Assembly: GCA_041487815.1 (NCBI GenBank)
Contig: JBGPOB010000031.1
Coordinates: 1 to 17,748 of the forward strand
From: CANJBX01 sp041487815
GTDB taxonomy: Bacteria > Pseudomonadota > Alphaproteobacteria > Rhizobiales > Xanthobacteraceae
Direction: 5' to 3'
DNA: 17,748 bases
In this document: in pieces, positions 7,416 through 14,140 of the stretch
Numbering within the stretch: position 1 is the stretch's first letter
Layout: every line of letters starts with the position of its first letter
Program-made: the position numbers and the translations under genes
Notes under the pieces: model-generated
What the model was told of the DNA's origin: nothing
The model's database searches: none
Seen by the model: only the letters and a program-made list of their open reading frames with translations

Positions 7416-8435
7416 ATGCGCATTCAGCACGCGACATTGGCTGCATTCGTGCTGCTGGCCTCCAGCGCGCACGCCCAAAGCCCGGCGGAGTGGGACAAAA
7501 CGGTGGCCGCGGCCAAAGCGGAAGGCAAAGTTGTGTTCTATTCAGGCCTGGTCGGCAGCCCGAGCACCGCGGCGATCGCGCGCGCGTTCGAGAAGACCTA
7601 CGGCATCTCGGCTGATTTTCTCGATTTACGCATCAGCGAAATTCGCGAGCGCATGCGTGCGGAGCAGATCGCCGGGCGGGTGATCGGCGACGTGCTGACG
7701 ACCTCCTACAACGTCACGACATCGATTGAAATGAACGAGGGCCATATCCAGCCGCTCAAGGATTTTCCCAACAAGCGCCGGGTGCGCGCCGCCTCGCGCA
7801 TCGACAATCCGTCGGGCACGCAAGTCCCCGTCTACATGTTGAAATACGGCATTCTGATCAACACGCGCTTGGTCGGCCCCGCGGACGAGCCACAGCGCTG
7901 GGCGGACCTCACCGACCCGAAATGGGCCGGCAAGATCCTTGCCGACGACCCGCGCGCGCTGGGCGGCGGATTTAATGCGTTCGTCGCGCAGCATGACAAG
8001 CTTGGTGTCGAGTTCCTGAAAAAGCTTGCGGACCAGAAGCCGGTCTTTTCCCGCGATCTGCGCGAATCGGAGCGTCGCGTGTCGCGCGGCGAGTATCCGC
8101 TTTACGCGCCGTTTCTGTTCAATGACTACGCCTCGCTGCGCGGTTTGCCGATCAAGGCAATCGTTCCGCAGGAAGGCGTCGCGTTCGTGCAATTCGTCGC
8201 CTCCATGATCAAGAATGCGCCGCATCCAAACGCCGCTTTGCTGTTCATCAATTTCCTCTTGAGCGACGAGGCGCAGATTATCCTTGCCAACGAAGCGCTG
8301 GGACCGTCGATCGACGGCCTCGACGCCGGGATTCCGGAGGACCTGCGGCCGCTGGTGACGGCCAAGGAAATGGGCACCAGCGACTGGCGGCGCGAGAAGG
8401 AATTGCTGGCGCTGGCCAAGGAAATCTTCAGGTAG
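7416..8435 (+). CDS. Periplasmic ABC-type substrate-binding protein (family 1, iron(III)-like)
   Basis: Secreted solute-binding protein of 339 residues. The signal peptide is clear: MRIQ, a hydrophobic core, then AHA before QSP, so cleavage after residue 20. The mature part shows family 1 features: VVFYSG near the start, an RMRAEQ segment, and the WADLTDPKWAGKI motif typical of Fe(III)/thiamine/phosphonate-type binding proteins. The ligand cannot be read from sequence. In this class close relatives bind ferric ion but also small organic solutes. The ATG at 7416 follows a very strong GGGGGGAG site. An upstream in-frame ATG at 7302 lies inside the kinase gene and is rejected. No permease or ATPase gene is adjacent, so the transporter partners must lie elsewhere. 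It is followed by a flavin monooxygenase and an amidohydrolase, which suggests capture of a compound those enzymes break down (inference). Confidence 0.88.
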   Translation: MRIQHATLAAFVLLASSAHAQSPAEWDKTVAAAKAEGKVVFYSGLVGSPSTAAIARAFEKTYGISADFLDLRISEIRERMRAEQIAGRVIGDVLTTSYNVTTSIEMNEGHIQPLKDFPNKRRVRAASRIDNPSGTQVPVYMLKYGILINTRLVGPADEPQRWADLTDPKWAGKILADDPRALGGGFNAFVAQHDKLGVEFLKKLADQKPVFSRDLRESERRVSRGEYPLYAPFLFNDYASLRGLPIKAIVPQEGVAFVQFVASMIKNAPHPNAALLFINFLLSDEAQIILANEALGPSIDGLDAGIPEDLRPLVTAKEMGTSDWRREKELLALAKEIFR

Positions 8436-8461
8436 ACCGACAGGAAAGCGTCATTGCAACG

Positions 8462-9592
8462 ATGCAAAAGGACCGGCGCCAAAGCAACCCCGCGTTCAGT
8501 ACGCGCAAGCTGAAACTCGGCACGTTTCAAACGAACCTCGACTCCGGCTGCGTGATGTCGGACCTTGACGGCCGGCTTGAAATCAGCTGGCCGAGCACCG
8601 TTGCGCTGGCCAAGCTCGCCGACGAAATGGAATTCGAGGCGCTGGTGCCGGTGGCGCGCTGGACCGGATTTGGCGGCGCCACCAATCCCCAGGGCCCGGG
8701 CTTCGAAACTTATACCTGGGCGGCGGGCATCGCCGCGTCAACCCGTCACTCGGGCGTGATTTCAACCTCGCACGTCATTCTCAATCACCCGATCATCGCC
8801 GCCAAGCAATCCGCTGCGATCGATCACATTTCCAACGGCCGGTTCACGCTCAACATCGTGTGCGGATGGAACAGTCCCGAGATGGACATGTTCCACACCC
8901 CGCTGCAGGGCCACGACGAGCGCTACGCGTGCGCCGAGGAGTGGATCACCATCGTGCGGCGGCTGTGGACCGAGGACGACACGTTCGATTTTCGCGGAAA
9001 ATTCTACAATGTCAGCGGTGGCTATCTGCAGCCGAAGCCGATTCAGAAGCCCTATCCGGCGATCATGAACGCCGGCGCCTCGGAACGTGGACGGCATTTT
9101 GCGTGCAAGCACGCCGACATGATCTACACGGTGATCCGCAATCCCGACCCCGCGATGAACAAGGCGCATGTTCGCGCCTATCACACATTGGCGCGGGAAG
9201 AGTATGGCCGCGACATTCGGGTATGGAGCCTCGCCAATATCGTGCAAGGCGAGACCGAGAAGGAAGCCCGGGACTTCTACAATTTCTACGTTCACGAAAA
9301 AGGCGATTGGGTTGCCGCTTCACACGTGGTCGACACCATGGCGGCGGAAATCAATGAGCGAAATTATTCCGCCGAACTGCGAAAGGCGATGGCGGAGCGC
9401 TTCGTCGCTGGCTGGGGCGGCCACAACATTGTCGGGACCAAGGAGCAGGTCGTCGATGGCCTGATCAAATTGTCGGAGATGGGGCTCGACGGCGTGCTGG
9501 TGTCATTCCCGCGCTATGAGCAGGGCATGCGCGAATTCCGCGACGTAACGCTCCCGCTGGTCAAGCAGGCCGGGCTGAGGGATTTCCTGTGA
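8462..9592 (+). CDS. LLM-class flavin-dependent monooxygenase (RutA/SfnG-like)
   Basis: Bacterial luciferase-like monooxygenase of 376 residues that would use reduced FMN from a separate reductase and oxygen. Family landmarks run in order. GFGGAT (69-74) is followed by HISNGRF (122-128), then NIVCGWN (131-137) and HDERY (151-155). FRGKFY (178-182) precedes LQPKPIQKP (189-197) and NAGASERG (203-210). A C-terminal GT.EQV...L segment ends with the LVSFPRY phosphate-side loop. The pattern is closest to the pyrimidine monooxygenase RutA and the dimethylsulfone monooxygenase SfnG. The substrate cannot be assigned. The ATG at 8462 is 26 bases after the SBP stop with AGGAAAG upstream. The amidohydrolase gene starts 7 bases downstream, so these two are almost certainly cotranscribed. 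Confidence 0.88.
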   Translation: MQKDRRQSNPAFSTRKLKLGTFQTNLDSGCVMSDLDGRLEISWPSTVALAKLADEMEFEALVPVARWTGFGGATNPQGPGFETYTWAAGIAASTRHSGVISTSHVILNHPIIAAKQSAAIDHISNGRFTLNIVCGWNSPEMDMFHTPLQGHDERYACAEEWITIVRRLWTEDDTFDFRGKFYNVSGGYLQPKPIQKPYPAIMNAGASERGRHFACKHADMIYTVIRNPDPAMNKAHVRAYHTLAREEYGRDIRVWSLANIVQGETEKEARDFYNFYVHEKGDWVAASHVVDTMAAEINERNYSAELRKAMAERFVAGWGGHNIVGTKEQVVDGLIKLSEMGLDGVLVSFPRYEQGMREFRDVTLPLVKQAGLRDFL

Positions 9593-9599
9593 GTGTGCA

Positions 9600-10973
9600 A
9601 TGAAACGCGTCCTGATCAAGTGCGGCTGGCTGGTCACGCTCGACGACACCCTCGGCGACCATGAACATGGCGAATTGCTCTTCGCCGGCAACAAGATCGA
9701 AGCCGTCGGGAAAAATCTCGACGCTACCGCCGATGAGACGATCGATGCCCGCGACAAGATTGTCATGCCCGGTCTCGTCAACGCGCATATGCACACCTGG
9801 GAGACGGCGCTGCGCGGCATCGCCGCGGAATGGATGTCTCCGAACTATATGAAGCACATCCACGCCAATCTGGCGCCGCGCTACACGCCGGAAGACAATT
9901 ATATCGCCAACCTGATGGGGGCGCTGGCCCAGATCGACGGCGGCACCACGACGCTGGTCGATTGGTGCCATAACATCACCACGCTGGCGCATGCCGAACG
10001 CGCCATTGACGGCCTTGCCGACAGCGGCATCCGCGCGGTGTTCGCGCATGGCACCGCCAAGCCGCCGACCAAGCCGGGCGACAAGCCGTTCACGCAGGTG
10101 CCGCACCCGCGCGACCGCATCGAGGCGCTGCGCAAAGGCCGGCTGGCGGGCGACGATGGCCGCATCACGCTGGCGATGGCGATTCTCGGTCCCGACTATT
10201 CTGTCTGGGACGTGGTCGTCGAAGACATCCGGCTGGCGCGCGAGTTTGGTCTCGTCGCCTCCTCGCACACGCGGCGCAAGGAGGAATCGACGACGCCCGA
10301 CGGTTACGCCCGCATGCTGAAGGAGGGTCTGCTCGGTCCGGATCATAATCTCGTGCACGGGACGAGCTATGACGAGGCCGACCTGCGCGTCGTGATCGAC
10401 AGCGGCGCGTCGCTGACCTCAACCGTGCTGGTCGAGCTTCACCACCATATCGGCGACACGATGGTGGCGCGCGTGCGCGCCGCGGGCGGCATGCCCTCGC
10501 TCGGCATCGATGTCGAGCCCTATGGCACCGGGCAGATGCTGCGTGAGATGCAGGCGGCGCTGCTGTTCGTGCGCGGCAAGGAAGTCCGCAACAATGCGCT
10601 ACGCGGTAATTCGGCGTATCAGGCGATGCCGGTGAAGTCGCGCGAGGGGCTGGTCTGGGCGACGATCGGCGGGGCCCGCGCATTCGGAATGGAAGACCGC
10701 ATCGGCACGCTGACGCCCGGCAAGAAGGCCGACATCGTGATGCTGCGCATGAACGACATTAATATGTTTCCGGTTTGGGACCCGATCTTTTCGATTGTCG
10801 AAATTGCCGGCGCCGGCAACGTCGACACCGTGATCATCGACGGCGTCACGCACAAGAAAGACGGCAAGCTGACCGTTCCGCCCGCCGTATTGCGGCAGCG
10901 GATGGGAGAGTTGGCGGCGTCCGGCGAGCGCATCATGCGCGAAGGCGGCTATAAGGTCGGGCAGGTTCCCTGA
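9600..10973 (+). CDS. Metal-dependent amidohydrolase (cytosine/SAH-deaminase or ATZ/TRZ-like)
   Basis: Amidohydrolase-superfamily enzyme of 457 residues, probably cytoplasmic. The TIM-barrel metal ligands are visible: GLVNAHMH with His63 and His65, SSHT with His223, LVHG with His253, and the catalytic aspartate in GIDVEPYG (Asp304). The N- and C-terminal beta-sandwich is indicated by the early LVTLDD...GNKIEAVG segment and the late GTLTPGKKADIVML block. The usual HxxE glutamate of cytosine and SAH deaminases is not at the +3 position after His223, where the sequence reads HTRRKEE. The leaving group may therefore differ from a simple deaminase. It lies 7 bases after the flavin monooxygenase. 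Pairing a ring-opening or oxygenating enzyme with an amidohydrolase suggests N-heterocycle catabolism (inference). Confidence 0.88.
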   Translation: MKRVLIKCGWLVTLDDTLGDHEHGELLFAGNKIEAVGKNLDATADETIDARDKIVMPGLVNAHMHTWETALRGIAAEWMSPNYMKHIHANLAPRYTPEDNYIANLMGALAQIDGGTTTLVDWCHNITTLAHAERAIDGLADSGIRAVFAHGTAKPPTKPGDKPFTQVPHPRDRIEALRKGRLAGDDGRITLAMAILGPDYSVWDVVVEDIRLAREFGLVASSHTRRKEESTTPDGYARMLKEGLLGPDHNLVHGTSYDEADLRVVIDSGASLTSTVLVELHHHIGDTMVARVRAAGGMPSLGIDVEPYGTGQMLREMQAALLFVRGKEVRNNALRGNSAYQAMPVKSREGLVWATIGGARAFGMEDRIGTLTPGKKADIVMLRMNDINMFPVWDPIFSIVEIAGAGNVDTVIIDGVTHKKDGKLTVPPAVLRQRMGELAASGERIMREGGYKVGQVP

Positions 10974-10983
10974 TCCGTCGGCG

Positions 10984-11006
10984 CTGCCGCCGGCGGCGCG
11001 CGGCAG
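10984..11006 (+). terminator. GC-rich hairpin after the amidohydrolase gene (possible terminator)
   Basis: CTGCCGC (10984-10990) pairs perfectly with GCGGCAG (11000-11006) around a 9-base loop, ten bases after the amidohydrolase stop. The following TAAAGC has no T-run, so intrinsic termination is uncertain. The rest of the spacer to 11196 shows no convincing gene. Confidence 0.35.
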
Positions 11007-11196
11007 TAAAGCTTGGCGTGAATGGCGCGCGGCGATTTCGCCTCACGGCACGAGGCACGCCTCACAATACTTTGATTGTCGCGTCAGCGCGGCGGCGATG
11101 GCGGTGCTTGACCGATCCCCGACAGTCCCAGCAGTTAGCGGAAGACAACAGGCTGCCGGCCGCATCGGCCAACGCCTGCAAGGGAAGTGGTGACGC

Positions 11197-12255
11197 ATGC
11201 AAGATCCCGTTTCGCTGCTCGGTCTCGCAACCGCCGTCCCGCCCCACGTCGTCGATCAAGACCAGATTGCGCGCCTGGCGCCGGTGTTTTTTCACGAGAT
11301 TTTCTCCCAGCACCCCGGCATGGCCGACATTTTCGCCCACACCGGCATCGAACGGCGACACATTGTGCGGCCGCTTGAGTGGTTTATCGAACCGCGCGAT
11401 TGGCGCGACCGCACCGCGGCCTATGTCGAAGGCGCGAGCGAATTATTCGTCGAAGCGGCGCAATCCGCTCTGGCGCGCGCCGGCCTCGCCGCCGGCGACG
11501 TCGATATTGTCGTCACTGTCTCCTCGACCGGCATCGCGACGCCGAGCATCGATGCGCGCATCGGGCCGCGGCTGGGGCTGCGGCGCGACATCACGCGCGT
11601 GCCTTTGTTCGGACTTGGCTGCGCCGGCGGCGTCTCCGGCCTCGGCATCGCCGCGCGGCTCGCCCGCGCCGAACCCGGAAAGATCGTCTTGATGGTGGCG
11701 GTCGAACTGTGCTCGCTCGCGTTCCGCTTCGATCAGGCCAGCAAGACCGAACTCATCGCCGCGTCGTTGTTCGGCGATGGCGCAGCCGCGGTCGTGCTGC
11801 AAGCCGGGACCGGCGAAGCCGGCGCGGCGCGCATCGGACGCGCCGCCGAGCACACCTGGCCGGACACGCTCGACATCATGGGCTGGACCGTCGATCCGGT
11901 CGGATTTGGCGTCGTATTGTCGCAGGAGCTGCCGCGTTTCCTCGAACAGCATCTGGCGCCGCCGGCCGCGGAATTCACCGCGGCGATGGGATTGAACGGC
12001 ACCAGGCCGCAACCGATCTGCCACATCGGCAGCACGAAAGTGCTGGCGGCGATGGAGGCCGCGCTCGGGCTCGACAACGGCATGCTGGCCAACGAGCGCG
12101 CCGTGCTGCGCGGCCACGGCAACATGTCGTCGCCGAGCGTGCTGTTCGTCCTCGAGCAGGCGCTGGCGCAGGGCCGCTCCGGCCCGGCATTGTTGTCCGC
12201 GCTCGGGCCCGGCTTCACCGCGAGCTTCCTCGCCGCCGACCTCGGCCATGCCTGA
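11197..12255 (+). CDS. Type III polyketide synthase (chalcone/stilbene synthase family)
   Basis: Homodimeric ketosynthase that extends an acyl-CoA starter with malonyl-CoA and cyclises it, typically to alkylpyrones or alkylresorcinols in bacteria. The 352-residue product has the full catalytic triad: Cys142 in FGLGCAGGVSGL, His276 in ICHIGSTKVL, and Asn309 in GHGNMSSPSVLF. The C-terminal LGPGF loop (336-340) is also present. The usual HPGG-type motif at the histidine reads HIGS. AGGGAAG nine bases before the ATG supports the start. The methyltransferase gene overlaps its stop by 8 bases, an arrangement matching Bacillus subtilis bpsA-bpsB, where alkylpyrones are made and then O-methylated. 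Starter and product cannot be read from sequence. Confidence 0.94.
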   Translation: MQDPVSLLGLATAVPPHVVDQDQIARLAPVFFHEIFSQHPGMADIFAHTGIERRHIVRPLEWFIEPRDWRDRTAAYVEGASELFVEAAQSALARAGLAAGDVDIVVTVSSTGIATPSIDARIGPRLGLRRDITRVPLFGLGCAGGVSGLGIAARLARAEPGKIVLMVAVELCSLAFRFDQASKTELIAASLFGDGAAAVVLQAGTGEAGAARIGRAAEHTWPDTLDIMGWTVDPVGFGVVLSQELPRFLEQHLAPPAAEFTAAMGLNGTRPQPICHIGSTKVLAAMEAALGLDNGMLANERAVLRGHGNMSSPSVLFVLEQALAQGRSGPALLSALGPGFTASFLAADLGHA

Positions 12256-12766
12256 GGCCGCATTCCTGCTGGCGTTCATCACTCTGCAACGGCTCGCCGA
12301 ACTGTGGCTGGCGCGCCGCAATACGCACGCGCTCAAGGCGGCCGGCGCGGTCGAGTTCGGCGCCGCGCATTACCCGCTGATCGTCGCGCTGCATGTTGTG
12401 TGGCTCGCGGGCCTGTGGGCGCTCGGCGCCAGCCAGCCAGTCGATCGCTGGTGGCTCGTGCTGTTTGTCCTGCTGCAAATTGCCCGCGTCTGGGTCATCG
12501 CCAGCCTCGGCGCGCGCTGGACGACGCGCATTATCGTCATGCCCGGCGTGCCGCTGATCGCGCGCGGACCGTATCGTCTCATGCGCCACCCCAACTACGT
12601 CGTCGTCGCGCTCGAAATTGCCGTTGTGCCGCTGGCGCTCGGACTATGGCTCTATGCAGCGGCGTTTTTTATCGCCAACGCGCTGGTGCTGGCGATCCGC
12701 ATTCGCGCCGAGAACGCCGCGCTGGCGGGGTTGGCCCCCATGCAAAACCTTGCCAATCCGGAATGA
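12248..12766 (+). CDS. ICMT-family membrane methyltransferase (BpsB/YpbQ-like)
   Basis: Isoprenylcysteine carboxyl methyltransferase-type integral membrane enzyme of 172 residues that uses S-adenosylmethionine. Hydrophobic segments lie near residues 4-20, 43-60, 67-87 and 120-150. The SAM-binding signature RGPYRLMRHPNY is at 106-117, followed by Glu123 and the RIRAENAAL segment near the C-terminus. True prenyl-cysteine substrates are rare in bacteria. The 8-base overlap with the type III polyketide synthase makes methylation of the polyketide product the likely role, as for BpsB acting on alkylpyrones. It ends 44 bases before the tRNA-Arg gene. Confidence 0.88.
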   Translation: MPEAAFLLAFITLQRLAELWLARRNTHALKAAGAVEFGAAHYPLIVALHVVWLAGLWALGASQPVDRWWLVLFVLLQIARVWVIASLGARWTTRIIVMPGVPLIARGPYRLMRHPNYVVVALEIAVVPLALGLWLYAAAFFIANALVLAIRIRAENAALAGLAPMQNLANPE

Positions 12767-12810
12767 AGGCTCTAGCTATGCCCCGGCTTCGCCCGTACCG
12801 CGGCAAGCAC

Positions 12811-12887
12811 GCGCCCGTAGCTCAGCTGGATAGAGCACCAGACTACGAATCTGGGGGTCGGGAGTTCGAATCTCTCCGGGCGCGCCA
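12811..12887 (+). tRNA. tRNA-Arg (anticodon ACG)
   Basis: A complete cloverleaf can be drawn. The acceptor stem is GCGCCCG (12811-12817) with CGGGCGC (12877-12883). The anticodon stem is CCAGA/TCTGG (12838-12842, 12850-12854) around the loop CTACGAA, with ACG at 12845-12847. The T arm is GGGAG/CTCTC around TTCGAAT. The discriminator G at 12884 and an encoded CCA (12885-12887) follow. The first anticodon A would be deaminated to inosine to read CGU, CGC and CGA. Confidence 0.97.
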
Positions 12888-12895
12888 TTTAACTT

Positions 12896-12925
12896 GGCGG
12901 AATACGCTGCGCTATTCCGCTCTAC
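12896..12925. repeat. Palindromic intergenic repeat, copy 1 (inverted relative to copy 2)
   Basis: The arms GCGGAATA (12897-12904) and TATTCCGC (12913-12920) are perfect inverted complements around the loop CGCTGCGC. TCTAC follows. Read on the minus strand it follows the pattern GTAG.GCGGAATAGCG...GTATTCCGCC, the same scheme as the element at 13746-13808. The type is common in Bradyrhizobium-like intergenic regions (recall). Confidence 0.65.
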
Positions 12926-12940
12926 ACGCTTGCTGCGCAC

Positions 12941-12957
12941 GATTCCGCTGCGGAATC
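12941..12957 (+). terminator. Short perfect hairpin after tRNA-Arg (possible terminator/processing hairpin)
   Basis: GATTCCG (12941-12947) and CGGAATC (12951-12957) pair perfectly around CTG, 54 bases after the tRNA CCA. Only a weak T-rich tail follows (CGATTGTTGG). It could end or trim the tRNA transcript, or be part of the neighbouring repeat. Confidence 0.35.
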
Positions 12958-13377
12958 CGATTGTTGGCTGTACGCAATTTACGTCCTAACGATGGCTACC
13001 TTTGAAATTTGCGCAAAAAAAATTTTGAACGAAGAACCAGTTAGGCGGAATGGTTTGCACCGCATCTTGAAAACCCTGAATTCAGAAGCAGTTGCTGGAT
13101 GCGCGCGTCGCCGTCACATTGCAGCACGTCGAAGATTTTTTGTGATTATTGCGTTACCGATTTTCTTTGCAAATTCAGTATCTTGCAATGCAGGTGGAGC
13201 AACAGTGCACGCACGGGGGCAGCGCGCGGCCGCGCGCAATACGACAGCGCGTTCATCAAAGCCATTGCGACGCTTCTATGAATATGCCCGATGTCTTCGG
13301 ATGGGCCGTCGAGAGATTCGACATACCGCCTTGTAAATGCAGGCCGCATGGCGCTATCCGCGCAGGGAGCGGGGAAC

Positions 13378-13548
13378 ATGAAAAGTCGACCGAGATTTTC
13401 TTGGAAGAGCAGATTCTTCTCCGTCGAAGCTACGGGCGAGCGGGAGTCCATCTTTCTAGCACGAGCATGCGGGTACTCTATATTGTTGCGAGCGGCGGGA
13501 TTGCTCATCCTAATCACAGTACTGGCTGCGTACCGATACGGCCTTTAG
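13378..13548 (+). CDS. Putative small single-pass membrane protein (56 aa), unknown function
   Basis: A 56-codon frame starts at ATG 13378, eight bases after a good AGGGAG ribosome-binding site (13364-13369), and ends at TAG. The N-terminal half is basic (MKSRPRFSWKSR). The C-terminal half carries one hydrophobic helix (about residues 37-51, with LLRAAGLLILITVLAAY) and ends YRYGL. That charge pattern predicts N-in, C-out insertion. I do not recognise a family. It stands alone in an AT-richer region between palindromic repeats, so it could be an orphan acquired gene or a chance frame. The ribosome-binding site and the membrane helix are the only positive evidence. Confidence 0.4.
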   Translation: MKSRPRFSWKSRFFSVEATGERESIFLARACGYSILLRAAGLLILITVLAAYRYGL

Positions 13549-13745
13549 GTCTCCGCGTCGTCGCAACCGACCGTTACAATGAATGTCATTTATCGAAGTA
13601 AAAGTCGGGCTCATCCTGGAGATTCAGGCATGGTCACTTCTGACCCACCGACGACATTCGAGATGCTACTAAGCAATTTTTGCAGTTCAGCTCTGGATAA
13701 TCGGCTAAGACTTCCGACTTAATTGTCTTACCTTCAGCAAGGGCC
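13549..13745. other. Non-coding spacer, nothing convincing
   Basis: This stretch holds only a chance-like 47-codon frame (13579-13722) without a ribosome-binding site. The segment around GGTCACTTCTGACCCA (13632-13647) resembles fragments I recall from rhizobial intergenic regions, but I cannot verify that. No promoter or RNA structure stands out. Confidence 0.4.
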
Positions 13746-13808
13746 GTAGGGCGCAATAGCGACCTGTCCGCTGTAGCCCGAAGGGCGAAGGCGGAAGCGT
13801 ATTGCGCC
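13746..13808. repeat. Long nested palindromic repeat, copy 2
   Basis: Three nested stems are visible. The outer arms are GGCGCAATA (13750-13758) with TATTGCGCC (13800-13808). The middle arms are TCCGC (13767-13771) with GCGGA (13791-13795). The inner arms are GCCC (13776-13779) with GGGC (13783-13786) around GAA. The 5' GTAGGGCGCAATAGCG and 3' AGCGTATTGCGCC ends follow the same scheme as copy 1 at 12896-12925, in opposite orientation. Confidence 0.7.
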
Positions 13809-13830
13809 ACCACGTGCGCCTTCGCCGGCG

Positions 13831-14067
13831 TCAGTTCGACGCCGCGCGAGTCGGCAGCTTCATGAAGAACACCTCATTGGTCGCCGGCCAATATTCCATG
13901 ATGCAGCGCTGCGCGGCGGCAAAGCCGCGCGCCGCGTCAAACGCCGCGCTATCCTGGTGACCGGGCGGAAACACCTCGGCAAAGCGGTCGGGCGAGAGGC
14001 CGTAGCGGCCGCCGTCCTCCAATCGTTGCAGCATCCGCCGCAGGAATGCCTGATCCAACGCGCCCAT
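13831..14067 (-). CDS. Small conserved-looking hypothetical protein (78 aa)
   Basis: The frame from ATG 14067 encodes 78 residues beginning MGALDQAFLRRMLQRLEDGG and ending TNEVFFMKLPTRAASN. An AAGGG site lies about seven bases upstream. Codon use is GC-rich and matches the neighbouring genes. The sequence reads like a soluble folded domain: an amphipathic N-terminal helix, a proline/glycine turn (FPPGHQD), an Ala-rich helix and a C-terminal strand. I do not recognise the family. A longer start at 14178 would run 38 bases into the divergent Rieske gene and is disfavoured. The 73-base gap to the divergent oxygenase gene could hold shared regulation. Confidence 0.6.
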   Translation of the reverse strand: MGALDQAFLRRMLQRLEDGGRYGLSPDRFAEVFPPGHQDSAAFDAARGFAAAQRCIMEYWPATNEVFFMKLPTRAASN

Positions 14068-14140
14068 CAATCGCCCTTGTTCGCTTGACCGGCGTTGGCC
14101 GGCGATGTGATCCTGACCCCACGTTGGCAAAGGACAAGCC

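Larger units (their letters stand above)
12888..13377. other. Gene-poor AT-richer spacer downstream of tRNA-Arg
   Basis: No convincing gene is seen on either strand. The stretch starts with two palindromes (see 12896-12925 and 12941-12957). It then becomes visibly richer in A and T than its surroundings, including an eight-A run followed by TTTT near 13015-13025. Open frames here (for example 12992-13336) have no family-like sequence, no good ribosome-binding site and irregular codon use. It may be decayed or horizontally acquired DNA. Confidence 0.5.

Noticed and set aside
11113..11147. Possible promoter TTGACC before the polyketide synthase gene
   Set aside because: With a 17-base spacer the -10 would be GCAGTT, too weak to call.
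11379..12380. Long plus-strand frame of 333 codons
   Set aside because: It overlaps the type III polyketide synthase in another phase and is Arg-rich without any family motif, a typical shadow in high-GC DNA.
12860..12887. Possible attachment site at the tRNA-Arg 3' end
   Set aside because: No second copy of the tRNA 3' end and no integrase were found in the window.
12304..13005. Plus-strand frame containing PVAQLDRAPDYESGGREF
   Set aside because: That peptide is the well-known false translation of a tRNA gene (tRNA-Arg at 12811-12887).
12992..13336. 114-codon frame after the tRNA
   Set aside because: No ribosome-binding site, no family-like sequence and irregular composition; likely chance.
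13579..13722. 47-codon frame starting MNVIYRSKSRAHPG
   Set aside because: No ribosome-binding site and no domain or membrane feature; cannot be supported.
14085..14113. Possible promoter TTGACC before the Rieske gene
   Set aside because: The -35 box is good, but no acceptable -10 hexamer lies at 16-18 bases.
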